This document shows positions 16,910 to 25,929 of a stretch of 64,000 nucleotides of DNA, piece by piece. The DNA lies in assembly GCF_022808855.1 (NCBI RefSeq), contig NZ_JAKZLF010000026.1, positions 16,044 to 80,043 on the forward strand. The letters run 5' to 3'. The notes under the pieces are model-generated. The model was not told where the DNA came from. It saw nothing but the letters and a program-made list of their open reading frames with translations, and ran no database searches. This DNA comes from Anaeromyxobacter soli. GTDB taxonomy: Bacteria; Myxococcota; Myxococcia; Myxococcales; Anaeromyxobacteraceae. Every line of letters begins with the position of its first letter. The stretch's first letter is position 1. Both the position numbers and the translations under genes were made by a program.

Positions 16910-17116
16910 TCAGGTGCTCTTGCGAGCGAGGGTCTCCGCGCGCTCGAGCAGCCCGCGCAGCTCCGGGCTCGGCTCCCGCGAGCGATCGCCGTGGCGCACC
17001 GCGCGCCGGACCCGGCTCACCGCCTGCGCGAAGTCGACGTCGACGTGGCCGCGTGCGACGAGCTGCTCCTCGAGCTTGCGGATGCGGCCCTTGAGATCCT
17101 TGAACCCGTCGTTCAC
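16910..17116 (-). CDS. Small charged hypothetical protein, 68 aa
   Basis: Unrecognised 68-residue protein rich in Arg and Glu with coiled-coil-like heptads (DLKGRIRKLEEQLVARG). It starts with GTG at 17116 preceded by GAGGAGGA and overlaps the stop of the upstream 318-residue gene by 4 bp (GTGA), so the two are almost certainly translated together. It may act as a partner of that protein. Confidence 0.65.
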   Translation of the reverse strand: MNDGFKDLKGRIRKLEEQLVARGHVDVDFAQAVSRVRRAVRHGDRSREPSPELRGLLERAETLARKST

Positions 17117-18069
17117 CGCGTCCTCCTCGAGCGAGTGGTCGCGCCGTCGACCGCCGCGGGCTGCGGGCGGCGAGCCGTGGCGACGACGTTCAGAAAGACC
17201 TCGACGTCCACGAAGTCCTGGGCGCCGAGCGGAGCGAGGCGCTCCCGGAGCTGCGTCGCGAACGCCCGCACGGCGGAGTAGGTCGCCCAGTTGGGCGCGG
17301 GGTCGTAGCGGAGGTCGCAGCCGAGCCGCTCCGCGGCGGCGCGGGTCGACTTGGGCCAGATGACGACGTGGCGGCCGGGGTCGGCGAGGAGCGGGAGCGC
17401 CGTGGCCAGCGCCCAGCTCGAGGCGGGCGCCACGGCCAGCCCCGCGGCGGCCGCGAAGAGCTTGTCGAAGCGGGCGCGGGCCGGGACCGGGACGGAGAGC
17501 AGGCCGAACAGCGCGTCGAAGAAGGCGCGAGCGGCGGCCTCGTCCTCGAACACCTCGGCGAGGCCGTCCTCCTCGAGCACCGGGTCGAACAGCGCCGCGA
17601 GCGGAGCGGAGCGGGAGATCCGCTTCACGAGCTCGCCCACCTCGCCCTCGTCGGCCAGCCGCGCGCCCTCGCCGCTCGGGAACGTCTCCTTCCACGCGGC
17701 GCTCGCCGCGCGCCACCGCGCCGCCCGCTCGCGCTTGCCGCTCGCGGTGTAGGCGGGATCGGCGAAGCCCTGCGGATAGAGCGCCTGGAACTCGGCGACC
17801 GCCTCCTCGTGGGTGAGGAAGTTCGCGGCGAGCGCGTATCGGCCGCTCTGCGCGTCGAGCGCGAAGGACGAGAGCCCCTCGAGCCAGGAGTTCCGCTCCA
17901 GGCCGTCGGTCGAGAGCAGCGCCCTCGCGGCGGGCAGGCGGAGCTTCGCGGCGAAGCGCTTCTCGCTGTCGGGGAAGAAGACGTGCACCGCGTTCGCCTC
18001 GAGGGCGACGACCTTGCCGACTCCCAGGGACGCGTGCTGTACCAGCATTCCTTCCTTCAGATCGGCCAT
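17113..18069 (-). CDS. Hypothetical protein with N-terminal SH3-like (DUF3553-like) motif
   Basis: A 318-residue protein of unknown role. The first 45 residues (GMLVQHASLGVGKVVALE, then VHVFFPDSEKRF) resemble the small SH3-like beta-barrel found in DUF3553 and CarD/UvrD-type C-terminal domains that contact nucleic acid or RNA polymerase. The rest is helical and Ala/Leu-rich, with a conserved-looking HVVIWPKSTRAA segment. Start at ATG 18069 after AAAGGA. It forms a two-gene unit with the 68-residue protein. The SH3 assignment is from pattern only. Confidence 0.7.
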   Translation of the reverse strand: MADLKEGMLVQHASLGVGKVVALEANAVHVFFPDSEKRFAAKLRLPAARALLSTDGLERNSWLEGLSSFALDAQSGRYALAANFLTHEEAVAEFQALYPQGFADPAYTASGKRERAARWRAASAAWKETFPSGEGARLADEGEVGELVKRISRSAPLAALFDPVLEEDGLAEVFEDEAAARAFFDALFGLLSVPVPARARFDKLFAAAAGLAVAPASSWALATALPLLADPGRHVVIWPKSTRAAAERLGCDLRYDPAPNWATYSAVRAFATQLRERLAPLGAQDFVDVEVFLNVVATARRPQPAAVDGATTRSRRTR

Positions 18070-18403
18070 CGACGTCCTTTCGCAAGGCTTGTAGCGCGTG
18101 TGTCGCGAGAGGACGCGCGCACGCGCCCGACGCGGTGATGCCTGCGTCGCAAAGCGGGAGAGCGCGGTCTGGGGTCTGCCGTCGAGGAGGGCGCTCGCTC
18201 GTTTCCGGTCGCTACGCCCGATCCGGCCGGCGCGCGTCTCTTGTACGCCCTGCGCCCTCCGCTGGGAAGCCCCGAGCGCCGGCTCGCCCGGCACGGACCC
18301 GGCTTGACCGCTCGTGGAGGGACGTCCGAGCCCCGTCTCTCCGAGCCGCGCTCCGGCCCCTCGTGGGCGGGCTATTCACCGCTGGCGCGATTAACAATGA
18401 ACG
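18070..18403. other. Intergenic region with divergent promoters
   Basis: The 334 bp between the divergent 318-residue and 65-residue genes contain no frame with a ribosome site. A short AT-richer patch (GATTAACAATGAACG, about 18388-18402) lies directly before the plus-strand start. Both genes must be expressed from here, but no convincing promoter motif is seen. Confidence 0.35.
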
Positions 18404-18601
18404 ATGAGCGCCGCGCGCATCACCCGGTCCGTTCGCGGGCACCTCGTCGCGATCGAGCGCGTCGACTCGCACCTCTGGCGCGTGACCGTGGACGGGCAGC
18501 TGCTCGCGAGCTTCTGCACCGAGAGCCGCGCGCGCGCCGCGGGGACGGCGGAGGCACGTCGCCTCGAGCTCGTCGCGGGCGAGGGGCGCCGCCGCCAGTG
18601 A
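18404..18601 (+). CDS. Small hypothetical protein, 65 aa
   Basis: Unrecognised 65-residue protein with good third-position G/C bias. The first 40 residues alternate in a beta-strand manner (GHLVAIERVDSHLWRVTVDG), followed by a helix (ESRARAAGTAEARRLE). One Cys. No clear ribosome site precedes ATG 18404, so the start is not certain. It converges on the carboxylase operon and its terminator. Confidence 0.5.
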   Translation: MSAARITRSVRGHLVAIERVDSHLWRVTVDGQLLASFCTESRARAAGTAEARRLELVAGEGRRRQ

Positions 18602-18662
18602 GCGGCGGGCGCCGCGCGCGCCGGCAGCCGCCGCCCCGTCTCGTCTGGACGAGGTGCCCCGC

Positions 18663-18702
18663 CAAAGAAGAAACGAAGAGCCCCGCCCGCCGGGCGAGGC
18701 TC
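18663..18702 (-). terminator. Rho-independent terminator of the acyl-CoA carboxylase operon
   Basis: On the minus strand an 11-bp stem (GAGCCTCGCCC against GGGCGGGGCTC, one mismatch; arms 18692-18702 and 18678-18688) with a 3-nt loop is followed by a T-rich run, TTCGTTTCTTCTTT. It lies 33 bp past the stop of the carboxylase alpha gene. Confidence 0.75.
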
Positions 18703-18734
18703 TCGAGGGTCCGGCGGCCGGACGGGCCGCCCGG

Positions 18735-21710
18735 CTACACGGCGAGGACGTAGTCGCCGGCCCGCACGAGGTCCAGCTCCACCTCGCGCGGCTCGACGTC
18801 GTACAGCTTCTCGTACGGCGTCATGAGCACCGCCTGGAGCTGCTCGGCGGTGCGCGCGCGCCGCTCGCGCTCGATGAGCTTGGGATCCTGCGCGACGAAC
18901 TTCTCGTCCGGCGTGATCTTGAAGAGCGGCTGGCCCTTCTGCACGACCGTCCCGTCCGGCCCCGTCATGAGGACCCGGTCGATCGTGCCGGAGAACGGCG
19001 CGCGGACGGTGTTGAACATCTTCATGACCTCGATGATGTAGAGCGCCTGCCCCTTGTCGAAGTGCACGCCCTCGCTGACGAAGGGCGGCCTCCCGGGCGC
19101 CTCCTGGCGGTAGAGCATGCCGCCGAACGGGGCGACGAGCTCGTCGGCCTTCGTCGCGGGCGGCGGCACGAGCACCTTCTTCATGCGCGCCTGGAGCTCG
19201 GGATCGTTGAGGTACGCGGGGATCGTGACGTCGAGGTTCGCCTCCACGCGGAAGTCGAAGAACTTCACCGCCTCGGCGACGGTGAAGAGGAGCCCGAGCA
19301 GCTCGTTGCCGGCCTCGTAGCCGAGGTGCGCGGCGCGGATCTGGCTCCAGGTCTCGGCGTCGTAGCCGCCCTGCGGGGCCTCGCTCTTCAGGATCTCGTT
19401 CAGCTTGTAGAACTCCTCCTTCTTGAGGCCGAACGTCTTCCGGAGCGCCACGTAGAACCGGATCGACTTCTGGAGCAACTCGTGGTCGTGCTGCCAGATC
19501 ACCTCGGCGGCCGGCTTCCGCGCGTCCCACCCCATGTTCAGGTACTCGTACGTGTCGTTGAGCACGCCGAGCGGGTTGCGGATCCAGAACACCTTGCCCT
19601 GCTCGAGCCGGTAGTGCTTGCGGTTCAGGCTGAGCCAGCCGGCGAGGAGGTGCGGCGCCTCGAGCAGCCGATCCATCACGCGCGTGAGCAGGGTGAGCTT
19701 GCGGTCGATCACCTCCGCCATGGCCTTCGTGACCGACGGGTCGCCGGGGCTCTCCTTCGCGATCTGCGCCGCGTAGTGCTTCTTCATCTCGGCGAACGCG
19801 TAGGCGGTGTCGAGCTTGCTCCCCTCCTCGGCGAGGAGCCCCACGAGCGTGAGGTACGGCACGACGAAGCGGGTGGTCGGCTTCGCCATCACGTTCTGGC
19901 CGAGGAACCAGTTGACGAGCCCGTAGTGGAACTCGAGGTTCGTGGCGAGGTTCACGCCGCGCAGGCTCGTCTTGCGCAGCACCTTGGCGAGGTGGAGGTA
20001 GCTGTCGAGGCGATCCTCGCCCTTCGTGAGGAGCAGCGCGATGTTGGAGTCGTACGCGCCCGCCACGTGGTAGCGCATGAACATGCCGGTGTCCGGGTTC
20101 GGCATGCTGATGCCCTGGTCGTCGCGGATCTCGCCCTCGATGGGCTTCGACCAGAAGCGGATGAGGCCGCCCGCGTGCGGCGAGAGCGAGGCGTCGGTCG
20201 CGTTGAGGCGCGCCTCGGCCGCGGCGCCGAAGCGCGGGATCCGCGTGGGCTTCGGGAGCCGCTCCTTGTGGCGCGCGAGGAGCGCCATCGCCTCGACGAG
20301 CGACTCGACCACGAACGCGTCGCTCGGGTCGTCCGGGTTCGCGAAGCGCAGCGAGTAGCAGAGCTCCGTCACCCGGTGCTCGACCTGGATGCGGGTGTTG
20401 ACCTCCATGAAGTAGTAGCGGTCGCGATCGACGATGCACTCGAAGGTCGAGGCCGAGTCGAGCCCGACCGCGGCGCCGAAGCGGGCCGCGTCGTCCTCCA
20501 TCCGCTTCAGGATCTCGAGGTCGGTCGCGAGCGCGCGGGCCTCGTCCTTCCGCCCTGCCCGCTCCGAGCGCTCGATGGCGGCGGCGAGCCCCTCCTGCGT
20601 GACCGAGATCTCGAGGAGCTTCTGCTCGTGCATCTGCAGGGAGCAGTCGCGGCCGCCGAGCGAGACGCACCACTTCCCGTTGCCGAGGAGCTGGATCTCG
20701 TTGTGGCGGGTCTGCTCGATGTTGAGCTCGATGAGGACGTTCTTGTTGTCGCCGACGCCGGTCGCCTTGACCTCGTTCAGGACCTCGCGGACGAGCGTGG
20801 GGGCCTCGGCGGCCGCCTCCTCGATGAGCTTCGCGTCGGCGTGCCTCGCGGTGAGGAGCGCGCCGCCCAGGATGCGCTGGCCCTTGCCGCCGCCGCCGCC
20901 GATGGCCTTGAGGCGCACGCGCGTGCCGGGGTGCTTCTTGAACATCTCGGCGACCTCGCGCTGCACCTGCCAGCCGAGCTCGTCGATGGTGTAGAGGTCG
21001 ATCCCCTTGGCATAGGACGCCATGAGGACGTGGTCGGCGAGCTCCTCGAGCGACAGCTGCTCGTCCTTGAGGAGCTTCCGGTCGACGGTGAGGTCCTCCG
21101 CCTCCACGAGCGCGAGGAGCGCCTTGCGCGTCTTGTGCTTCGAGAGGAGCGTGCGCGCGGTGACGTTGTTCACGCCGGGCGTCACGGAGACGCCCACCTC
21201 CAGCGCGGTCCGCTTGGCCTCGTCCTTCTTGCCGGCGCGCGCCTGCGTCACCGAGTTCGGGCCGATGAACTTCAGGCCCGCCCGCTCGAGCGTCGCGACG
21301 AACTCCTCGTCCTCCGCCATGAACCCGTAGCCGGCGAACACCGAGTCGTAGCCGTTCTCGTGCGCGATGCGGACGATCTGGTTCATCCGCTCGACGCGCT
21401 CCTCCTTCGTCGCGCCGGTGTAGTCGGGGACCCGGTGCACGCGGCTCGTGTCGGTGAGCTGGCGCAGCTCGGGGGCGAGCGCGTTCGCGTAGACGATGGA
21501 GTCCTTCTCGGAGAGGAGGATGCCGTAGTGGCGGATCCCCATCTCCTCGAAGACGTCCATCGCCTCCTTGCGGATCGGGCCGCGGCAGACGATGAGCGGC
21601 TTCAGGTCCTCGCAGGCGAAGGAGCGGATCCACGCGGAGCCGGCCTTGCCGAGGCGGCGGTCGCGGTGAACGAGGGGGTTCGTCTTGTAGTAGTCGGCGG
21701 TCGGAGCCAT
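18735..21710 (-). CDS. Acyl-CoA carboxylase, biotin carboxylase-BCCP fusion (alpha subunit)
   Basis: Carboxylates its own biotin with ATP and bicarbonate, for transfer to an acyl-CoA by the beta subunit. Residues about 30-600 are biotin carboxylase, with the ATP-grasp Gly loop GGGGGKGQ and the catalytic stretch MEVNTRIQVEH. Residues about 858-940 are a biotinyl domain with EVMKM (Lys 897). The 256 residues between (602-857) are not assigned to a known domain, and a 50-residue tail follows the biotinyl domain; at 991 residues this is much longer than the usual 450-670. ATG 21710 is preferred over an in-frame TTG at 21719. Likely substrate propionyl- or acetyl-CoA, by family. Confidence 0.92.
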   Translation of the reverse strand: MAPTADYYKTNPLVHRDRRLGKAGSAWIRSFACEDLKPLIVCRGPIRKEAMDVFEEMGIRHYGILLSEKDSIVYANALAPELRQLTDTSRVHRVPDYTGATKEERVERMNQIVRIAHENGYDSVFAGYGFMAEDEEFVATLERAGLKFIGPNSVTQARAGKKDEAKRTALEVGVSVTPGVNNVTARTLLSKHKTRKALLALVEAEDLTVDRKLLKDEQLSLEELADHVLMASYAKGIDLYTIDELGWQVQREVAEMFKKHPGTRVRLKAIGGGGGKGQRILGGALLTARHADAKLIEEAAAEAPTLVREVLNEVKATGVGDNKNVLIELNIEQTRHNEIQLLGNGKWCVSLGGRDCSLQMHEQKLLEISVTQEGLAAAIERSERAGRKDEARALATDLEILKRMEDDAARFGAAVGLDSASTFECIVDRDRYYFMEVNTRIQVEHRVTELCYSLRFANPDDPSDAFVVESLVEAMALLARHKERLPKPTRIPRFGAAAEARLNATDASLSPHAGGLIRFWSKPIEGEIRDDQGISMPNPDTGMFMRYHVAGAYDSNIALLLTKGEDRLDSYLHLAKVLRKTSLRGVNLATNLEFHYGLVNWFLGQNVMAKPTTRFVVPYLTLVGLLAEEGSKLDTAYAFAEMKKHYAAQIAKESPGDPSVTKAMAEVIDRKLTLLTRVMDRLLEAPHLLAGWLSLNRKHYRLEQGKVFWIRNPLGVLNDTYEYLNMGWDARKPAAEVIWQHDHELLQKSIRFYVALRKTFGLKKEEFYKLNEILKSEAPQGGYDAETWSQIRAAHLGYEAGNELLGLLFTVAEAVKFFDFRVEANLDVTIPAYLNDPELQARMKKVLVPPPATKADELVAPFGGMLYRQEAPGRPPFVSEGVHFDKGQALYIIEVMKMFNTVRAPFSGTIDRVLMTGPDGTVVQKGQPLFKITPDEKFVAQDPKLIERERRARTAEQLQAVLMTPYEKLYDVEPREVELDLVRAGDYVLAV

Positions 21711-21753
21711 CGGTCTCAAGTCTCCAGTCTTGGATTCGGGTCGAGCCGCGGAC

Positions 21754-23478
21754 CTAGTGGAACTCGCGCTGCGGGCCGGACATCGGGGACGGCTTGTAGT
21801 GCCGGAGCAGGAAGCCCATGTTCTCGCCGAGGACCTTGCGCAGCTCGGTGGGCATCACGAGCGAGGAGATGGAGCCGAGCGCGAGCCCTTCCTTCGGGTT
21901 CATGAGCTCCTTCTCGTAGCGGCGGTTGAGCGCGGCCTCCTGCTGCTTCAGCCACTCCGCCGCCTCCTTCTCCGCGTCCTTCTTGGCGGCGGGGCCCTCC
22001 ATGCCGGCGGCGGTGCGCTGCTCGACGCCCTTCTTCACCATCTCGGCCGCCGCGCCGCGGACCTTGCGCAGCTCGTCCTTGTAGACGAACTCCTTGCCCG
22101 CCGGCCCCATCACCGCGAGGCGCGTGGTCGGCAGCGCGAGCACGAGGTCCGCGCCGGTCGGGTAGTTGTTGTAGGACGCGTACGCGCCGCCGAAGGCGTT
22201 GCGCAGGATGAGCAGGATGCGCGGGGTGCGCACGTCGACGATCGCGTCGAGCATCGAGCGGCCCGCCTGCACGATGCCGCGCGCCTCCTGCTCGCGGCCG
22301 GGGAGGAAGCCGGTCGTGTCCTCCATGAAGATGATGGGGATGTTGTAGATGTTGCAGAACCGCACGAACCTCGCGATCTTCAGCGCGGTGTCGCAGTCGA
22401 TCTGCCCGGAGCCGACGGCGCTGTTGTTCGCGACGAAGCCGACGACGTTCCCGCCGAGCCGGCCGAACGCGGTGACGACCTCCCGCGCGCGCTCCGGCTG
22501 GATCTCGAAGTAGTCGCCGTAGTCGCACACCTGCTGGATGATGATCGACACGTCGAACGGCGTGTTGAAGCCGGTCGGCGAGTTGAACGCCTTCTTGAGC
22601 AGCGTGTTGATCTCCCAGGTCTTCCGGTCGAGCGGGTCGCTCGTCGGCTGGAACGGCGCGGAGACGCCGTTGTTGTCGGGGAGGTAGGCGAGCAGGCGCA
22701 CCGCCTGGCGGAGCGCGGCGAGCTCGTCCGCCACGGTGAGGTCGGCGACGCCGGAGGCGCCGTGGACCTTGGGGCCGCCGAGCTCCTCGGGCGTGATGTC
22801 CTCGCCGAGCACCGACTTCACGACGCCCGGGCCGGTGAGGCCGAAGAAGGTGTCGTTCGGCTGGATGACGAAGCTGCCCTGGCGCGGCAGGTACGAGCCG
22901 CCGCCCGCGTTGAAGCCGAACATGCACATGATGGACGGCACGACGCCGCTGATCTTGCGCAGCGCGGTGAACGCCTCGGCGTAGCCGTCGAGCCCGCCCA
23001 CGCCGGCCGGCACGTACGCGCCGGCGCTGTCGTTCATGCCGATGAGCGGCATGCCCTTCTCGCCGGCGAGCCGGAAGAGGCGCGCGAGCTTCGAGCCGTT
23101 CGTCGCGTCCATCGAGCCCGCGCGCACGGTGAAGTCGTGGCCGTAGCAGGCGACGTCGCGGCCCCGGACGTTCAGCACCGCCGTGACGAGCGACGCGCCG
23201 TCGAGGTTCTTGCCCCAGTTCTGGTAGAGGACGATGGGGTCCTTGTCCGTCAGGACGCGGATGCGCTCCCAGACCGTCATGCGCCGCTTGAAGTGCTGCT
23301 TCTCGATCTGCTCGATGCTGACCGAGCGGATGGGGCGCTGGACGAGGTCGTGCCCTTCCCTCATCGCCTCCTCGTAGCCGCCGGTCTCGCGGGCGATCTC
23401 GCCCGGGATGTTGAACTCGACCTTCTCGACCGGATCGAGCGGGTTGGTCAGGATCGGTTTGATCGCCTTCGTGGCCAT
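21754..23478 (-). CDS. Acyl-CoA carboxylase, carboxyltransferase (beta) subunit
   Basis: Moves the carboxyl group from carboxybiotin to an acyl-CoA such as propionyl- or acetyl-CoA. The 574-residue protein has the two crotonase-fold halves of the PccB/AccD5 family: an N-terminal half with [11 protein letters not shown] and [11 protein letters not shown], and a C-terminal half with NNYPTGAD and [10 protein letters not shown]. An inserted Lys/Glu-rich helical segment (about residues 490-530) is unusual. The stop lies 43 bp before the alpha gene. ATG 23478 is preceded by AGAGGA. Confidence 0.92.
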   Translation of the reverse strand: MATKAIKPILTNPLDPVEKVEFNIPGEIARETGGYEEAMREGHDLVQRPIRSVSIEQIEKQHFKRRMTVWERIRVLTDKDPIVLYQNWGKNLDGASLVTAVLNVRGRDVACYGHDFTVRAGSMDATNGSKLARLFRLAGEKGMPLIGMNDSAGAYVPAGVGGLDGYAEAFTALRKISGVVPSIMCMFGFNAGGGSYLPRQGSFVIQPNDTFFGLTGPGVVKSVLGEDITPEELGGPKVHGASGVADLTVADELAALRQAVRLLAYLPDNNGVSAPFQPTSDPLDRKTWEINTLLKKAFNSPTGFNTPFDVSIIIQQVCDYGDYFEIQPERAREVVTAFGRLGGNVVGFVANNSAVGSGQIDCDTALKIARFVRFCNIYNIPIIFMEDTTGFLPGREQEARGIVQAGRSMLDAIVDVRTPRILLILRNAFGGAYASYNNYPTGADLVLALPTTRLAVMGPAGKEFVYKDELRKVRGAAAEMVKKGVEQRTAAGMEGPAAKKDAEKEAAEWLKQQEAALNRRYEKELMNPKEGLALGSISSLVMPTELRKVLGENMGFLLRHYKPSPMSGPQREFH

Positions 23479-23769
23479 GGGCTCGGTCCTCTGTACGACG
23501 CTGTGTGAATCCCGCGCAAAGCGTGCCGATCGCCCGGTCAGCCTGGCGGCGAACCGCGCTCGGGCTTCGTCACGAAAAAGTGCGTGATTGTCACAAAGCA
23601 CCGCGCGCCCGGGCAAGGGGTCTCGCAGCTTTTGCGCCCCGGATCGCACCTCGGAGCGCCCGCTTCGTGGACCGGTGGGGGCGGCGACGCAGCGCGCCGC
23701 GCCGGCCGCGGAGGGGCGCACGAGCAGGCGCCGCCCGGCCTCCGGCGGGCCTCTCTGCGCGGGGAACCG
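23479..23769. other. Leader region of the carboxylase operon
   Basis: A 291-bp gap between the carboxylase operon start and the end of the methyltransferase gene. It contains an AT-richer block around 23565-23600 with the inverted repeat GTGA-TTG-TCAC (23584-23594), a possible operator about 105 bp before the beta gene. No clear promoter hexamers. Confidence 0.3.
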
Positions 23770-24318
23770 CTACGCCTTGACGAGCACCGCCGCGTGGCTC
23801 CGCCACACGGCCGGACGCGCGGCGACGAGGAGCCCTGCGTCCGAGGCGGCCACGAGCTCGCGCTCGAGCTCCGCCGTAGAGACGTGCCCGCTCGGCTCCC
23901 CGAGGAGCAGCCGGCCGCCGGGCCGGAGCGCCGCGGAGGCCTCCCCGAAGAAGCGCGCCGCGCTCGGCAGCTCGTGCACGATCGCGAACGCGACCACCAC
24001 GTCGACCTCGCCCGCGAGATCCTCGACGCCCAGCGTGTCGGGGTGGGCGAGCCGGAGGTCGAGCCGCTCGGCGAGGCCGGCGCGACGGCGGAGGGCCTCG
24101 AGCATCTTCGGCTGGAGCTCCACCGCCACGACGCGGCCGGAGGGCCCGACGAGCCTCGCGAGGTCGAGCGTGAAGAAGCCCATGCCCGGCCCCGGCTCGA
24201 GCACCGTCATCCCCTCCGCCACGTACGGGCGCAGGAGCGTGAGCGGGTTCTGCACGAGCCGCCGGAGCGGGTTCACCAGCAGATAACCCAGCCACCAGGG
24301 GCAGACGCGGTGGGCCAT
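23770..24318 (-). CDS. Class I SAM-dependent methyltransferase
   Basis: A 182-residue methyltransferase with the SAM-binding motif I VLEPGPGMGFFTLDLA (about residues 39-54), an acidic motif II (VVAVEL) and a motif-IV-like DVVVAFAIVHEL. The substrate cannot be told; similar small enzymes act on small molecules or quinones. ATG 24318 is preceded by GGAG. It lies just before the carboxylase operon on the same strand, but 291 bp apart. Confidence 0.82.
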   Translation of the reverse strand: MAHRVCPWWLGYLLVNPLRRLVQNPLTLLRPYVAEGMTVLEPGPGMGFFTLDLARLVGPSGRVVAVELQPKMLEALRRRAGLAERLDLRLAHPDTLGVEDLAGEVDVVVAFAIVHELPSAARFFGEASAALRPGGRLLLGEPSGHVSTAELERELVAASDAGLLVAARPAVWRSHAAVLVKA

Positions 24319-24505
24319 GGGCTCCGGGATCGCCCATCCGGCGGGGGCACGGTAGCGCGACGTTGGGGTGCGGCCACGGGGCGCGATCTCGCGGCGAGGA
24401 TCACGTGAGCCCGGGCGGACTTGGCCCATTCCCTTGATTGTCGTCAACTCAGCCGCACTGCGAGTCCGTGGATCGGACCCGCTGAGACCGAGTATCGTCC
24501 GTTTC

Positions 24506-24524
24506 GAAATTGAGAATGATTCGC
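24506..24524 (+). promoter_or_regulatory. Candidate Fur box upstream of the Feo operon
   Basis: The 19 bp match the Fur consensus GATAATGATAATCATTATC at about 13 positions by eye, and the inner 15-mer TGAGAATGATTCGCA (24511-24525) matches the TGATAAT-N-ATTATCA form at 11 of 14. It lies in an AT-rich island about 80 bp before the first gene of an iron-uptake operon, which is where iron-dependent repression would act. Confidence 0.65.
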
Positions 24525-24605
24525 AAGATTGGCGGCCAGAGGACCTCGAGCCCAGCGCCCCGACCCCGGAGCCCGCACGCGGGCGCCGGCCCGAGGTGAC
24601 CGAAC

Positions 24606-25388
24606 ATGCGCCCCACGCACTCCTGCTGCTCTTCGCGCTCCCGCCGCTACCGCCGCGCCGCCCTCCTCGCCCTCGCCGCCCTCGCCGTCGCGCCGCTCCT
24701 CGCGCGCTCGCAGGAGGACGCGCCCGGCCAGGAGGAGCCCGAGCTCGTCGCCGAGGCGCTCTTCCTCTGCGACACGCTCCCACCCGCAGGGCGCGACCTG
24801 AACCTCTCCCTCGCCCTCGCCGAGGGCGAGCCGGATCCCGTCACCGGGGAGACCGCGCTCCAGGCCTCGCCGCGCGTCCAGCTCGCGATGGGGCTGGGTG
24901 AGCGCGTCGGCCTCTCCGCGGACGTGGGGCTCGGCACGGGGGGCACCGTCGCGCTCGACACCCCCGGCGCGTCGCTCAAGCTCCTGCTCCGCGCCCCGAG
25001 CGCGACGCGGACCGGGCTCTCCGCGTCGGTCGATCTGTTCGGCTCGACGCACTCCCTCCACGAGGCGGAGGCCGGCCTCGGGCTCGGCGCCATCCGCGCG
25101 CTCGGCCGCATGGCGCTGCGCGCGAGCGCGAGCGTCGCGAGCGGCGTCACCGCGTGGTCGCCGCACCTGCACTTCGGCACGTCGGCCGCGGTGGCGCTCG
25201 GCGCCCGCTGGCGCGCGCTCGCCGAGGTGGTCTCCGAGGTCTCCGCCGGCGAGGTCGCGGTCTCCGCCGGCCCCACCGTGAAGGTCGCGCTCGCCGAGAA
25301 CAGCGCGCTCATGGCCGGCGCGCTCTTCCCGGTCTCGCAGGGCGGTGGCCTGCCGGTCTTCACCTTCCAGCTCACGCAGTCGATGTGA
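24606..25388 (+). CDS. Exported hypothetical protein (predicted outer-membrane beta-barrel), Feo-linked
   Basis: A 260-residue protein with a long Arg-rich N-terminus followed by a hydrophobic signal segment (AALLALAALAVAPLLA) ending near residue 34. The mature part alternates in beta-strand fashion (RVGLSADVGLGTG, ALRASASVASG) and ends in a hydrophobic strand, FTFQLTQSM, consistent with a small outer-membrane barrel. No family recognised. It is the first gene after the Fur box and 23 bp before feoA, so iron-controlled expression is likely; the second barrel-like gene at 28469 closes the same cluster. Confidence 0.65.
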   Translation: MRPTHSCCSSRSRRYRRAALLALAALAVAPLLARSQEDAPGQEEPELVAEALFLCDTLPPAGRDLNLSLALAEGEPDPVTGETALQASPRVQLAMGLGERVGLSADVGLGTGGTVALDTPGASLKLLLRAPSATRTGLSASVDLFGSTHSLHEAEAGLGLGAIRALGRMALRASASVASGVTAWSPHLHFGTSAAVALGARWRALAEVVSEVSAGEVAVSAGPTVKVALAENSALMAGALFPVSQGGGLPVFTFQLTQSM

Positions 25389-25411
25389 CTCGCAGTCGGA
25401 GAACCCGCCAC

Positions 25412-25687
25412 ATGCCTCGTTCCAGCAGCACCGCAGCGGACGGCTCGCCCGCCCCGCGCCCCGGGATGCCCCTCGGCCTCCTCGGCGACGGGGAGTCCGC
25501 GGAGATCGTCGCCGTCGCCACCGCCGCGCGCGGCGGGTGCGAGTCGCGCGCAGAGGAGATGGGCCTCCGCATCGGCAAGCGGGTCGTGATGCTCAGCAAC
25601 GGCGCGGGCCCGGTGCTCGTCAAGGTGGACGAGTCGCGCATCGCGGTCGATCGCGGCGTCGCCATGAAGATCAAGGTCACCAAGTGA
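25412..25687 (+). CDS. feoA: FeoA-domain protein 1
   Basis: A 91-residue FeoA-type SH3-like protein (core GLLGDGESAEIVAV ... CESRAEEMGLRIGKRV ... AVDRGVAMKIKV) with an extra 18-residue N-terminus. FeoA proteins bind or modulate the FeoB GTPase/transporter at the inner membrane. ATG 25412 follows GGAG. It is one of two tandem FeoA genes before feoB; the next gene may overlap its stop. Confidence 0.88.
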   Translation: MPRSSSTAADGSPAPRPGMPLGLLGDGESAEIVAVATAARGGCESRAEEMGLRIGKRVVMLSNGAGPVLVKVDESRIAVDRGVAMKIKVTK

Positions 25688-25701
25688 CGGAGACGACGGA
25701 A

Positions 25702-25929
25702 ATGAACCTGGCGAGGCTCTCTCCCGGCGAGAAGGGGCGCATCACGGCGATCGGGGCGATCGGCCCGATGCGGCGGCGGCTCATGGACATGGGGCTCCTC
25801 CCCGGCGAGGAGGTGCGGGTGGAGAAGGTCGCCCCGCTCGGCGATCCCATCGAGGTGCGGATCCGCAGCTACCACCTGTCGCTCCGCAAGAAGGAGGCGG
25901 AGGGCATCGCGGTGGAGGTGACGCCGTGA
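25702..25929 (+). CDS. feoA: FeoA-domain protein 2
   Basis: A 75-residue FeoA with a typical sequence (RLSPGEKGRITAIGAIGP, MGLLPGEEVRVEKVAPLGDPIEVRI, SLRKKEAEGIAVE). The standard length supports ATG 25702; a GTG at 25684 that overlaps the previous stop (GTGA) would add six residues and is a real alternative. Its own stop overlaps the feoB start. Likely a FeoB partner in ferrous iron uptake. Confidence 0.9.
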   Translation: MNLARLSPGEKGRITAIGAIGPMRRRLMDMGLLPGEEVRVEKVAPLGDPIEVRIRSYHLSLRKKEAEGIAVEVTP

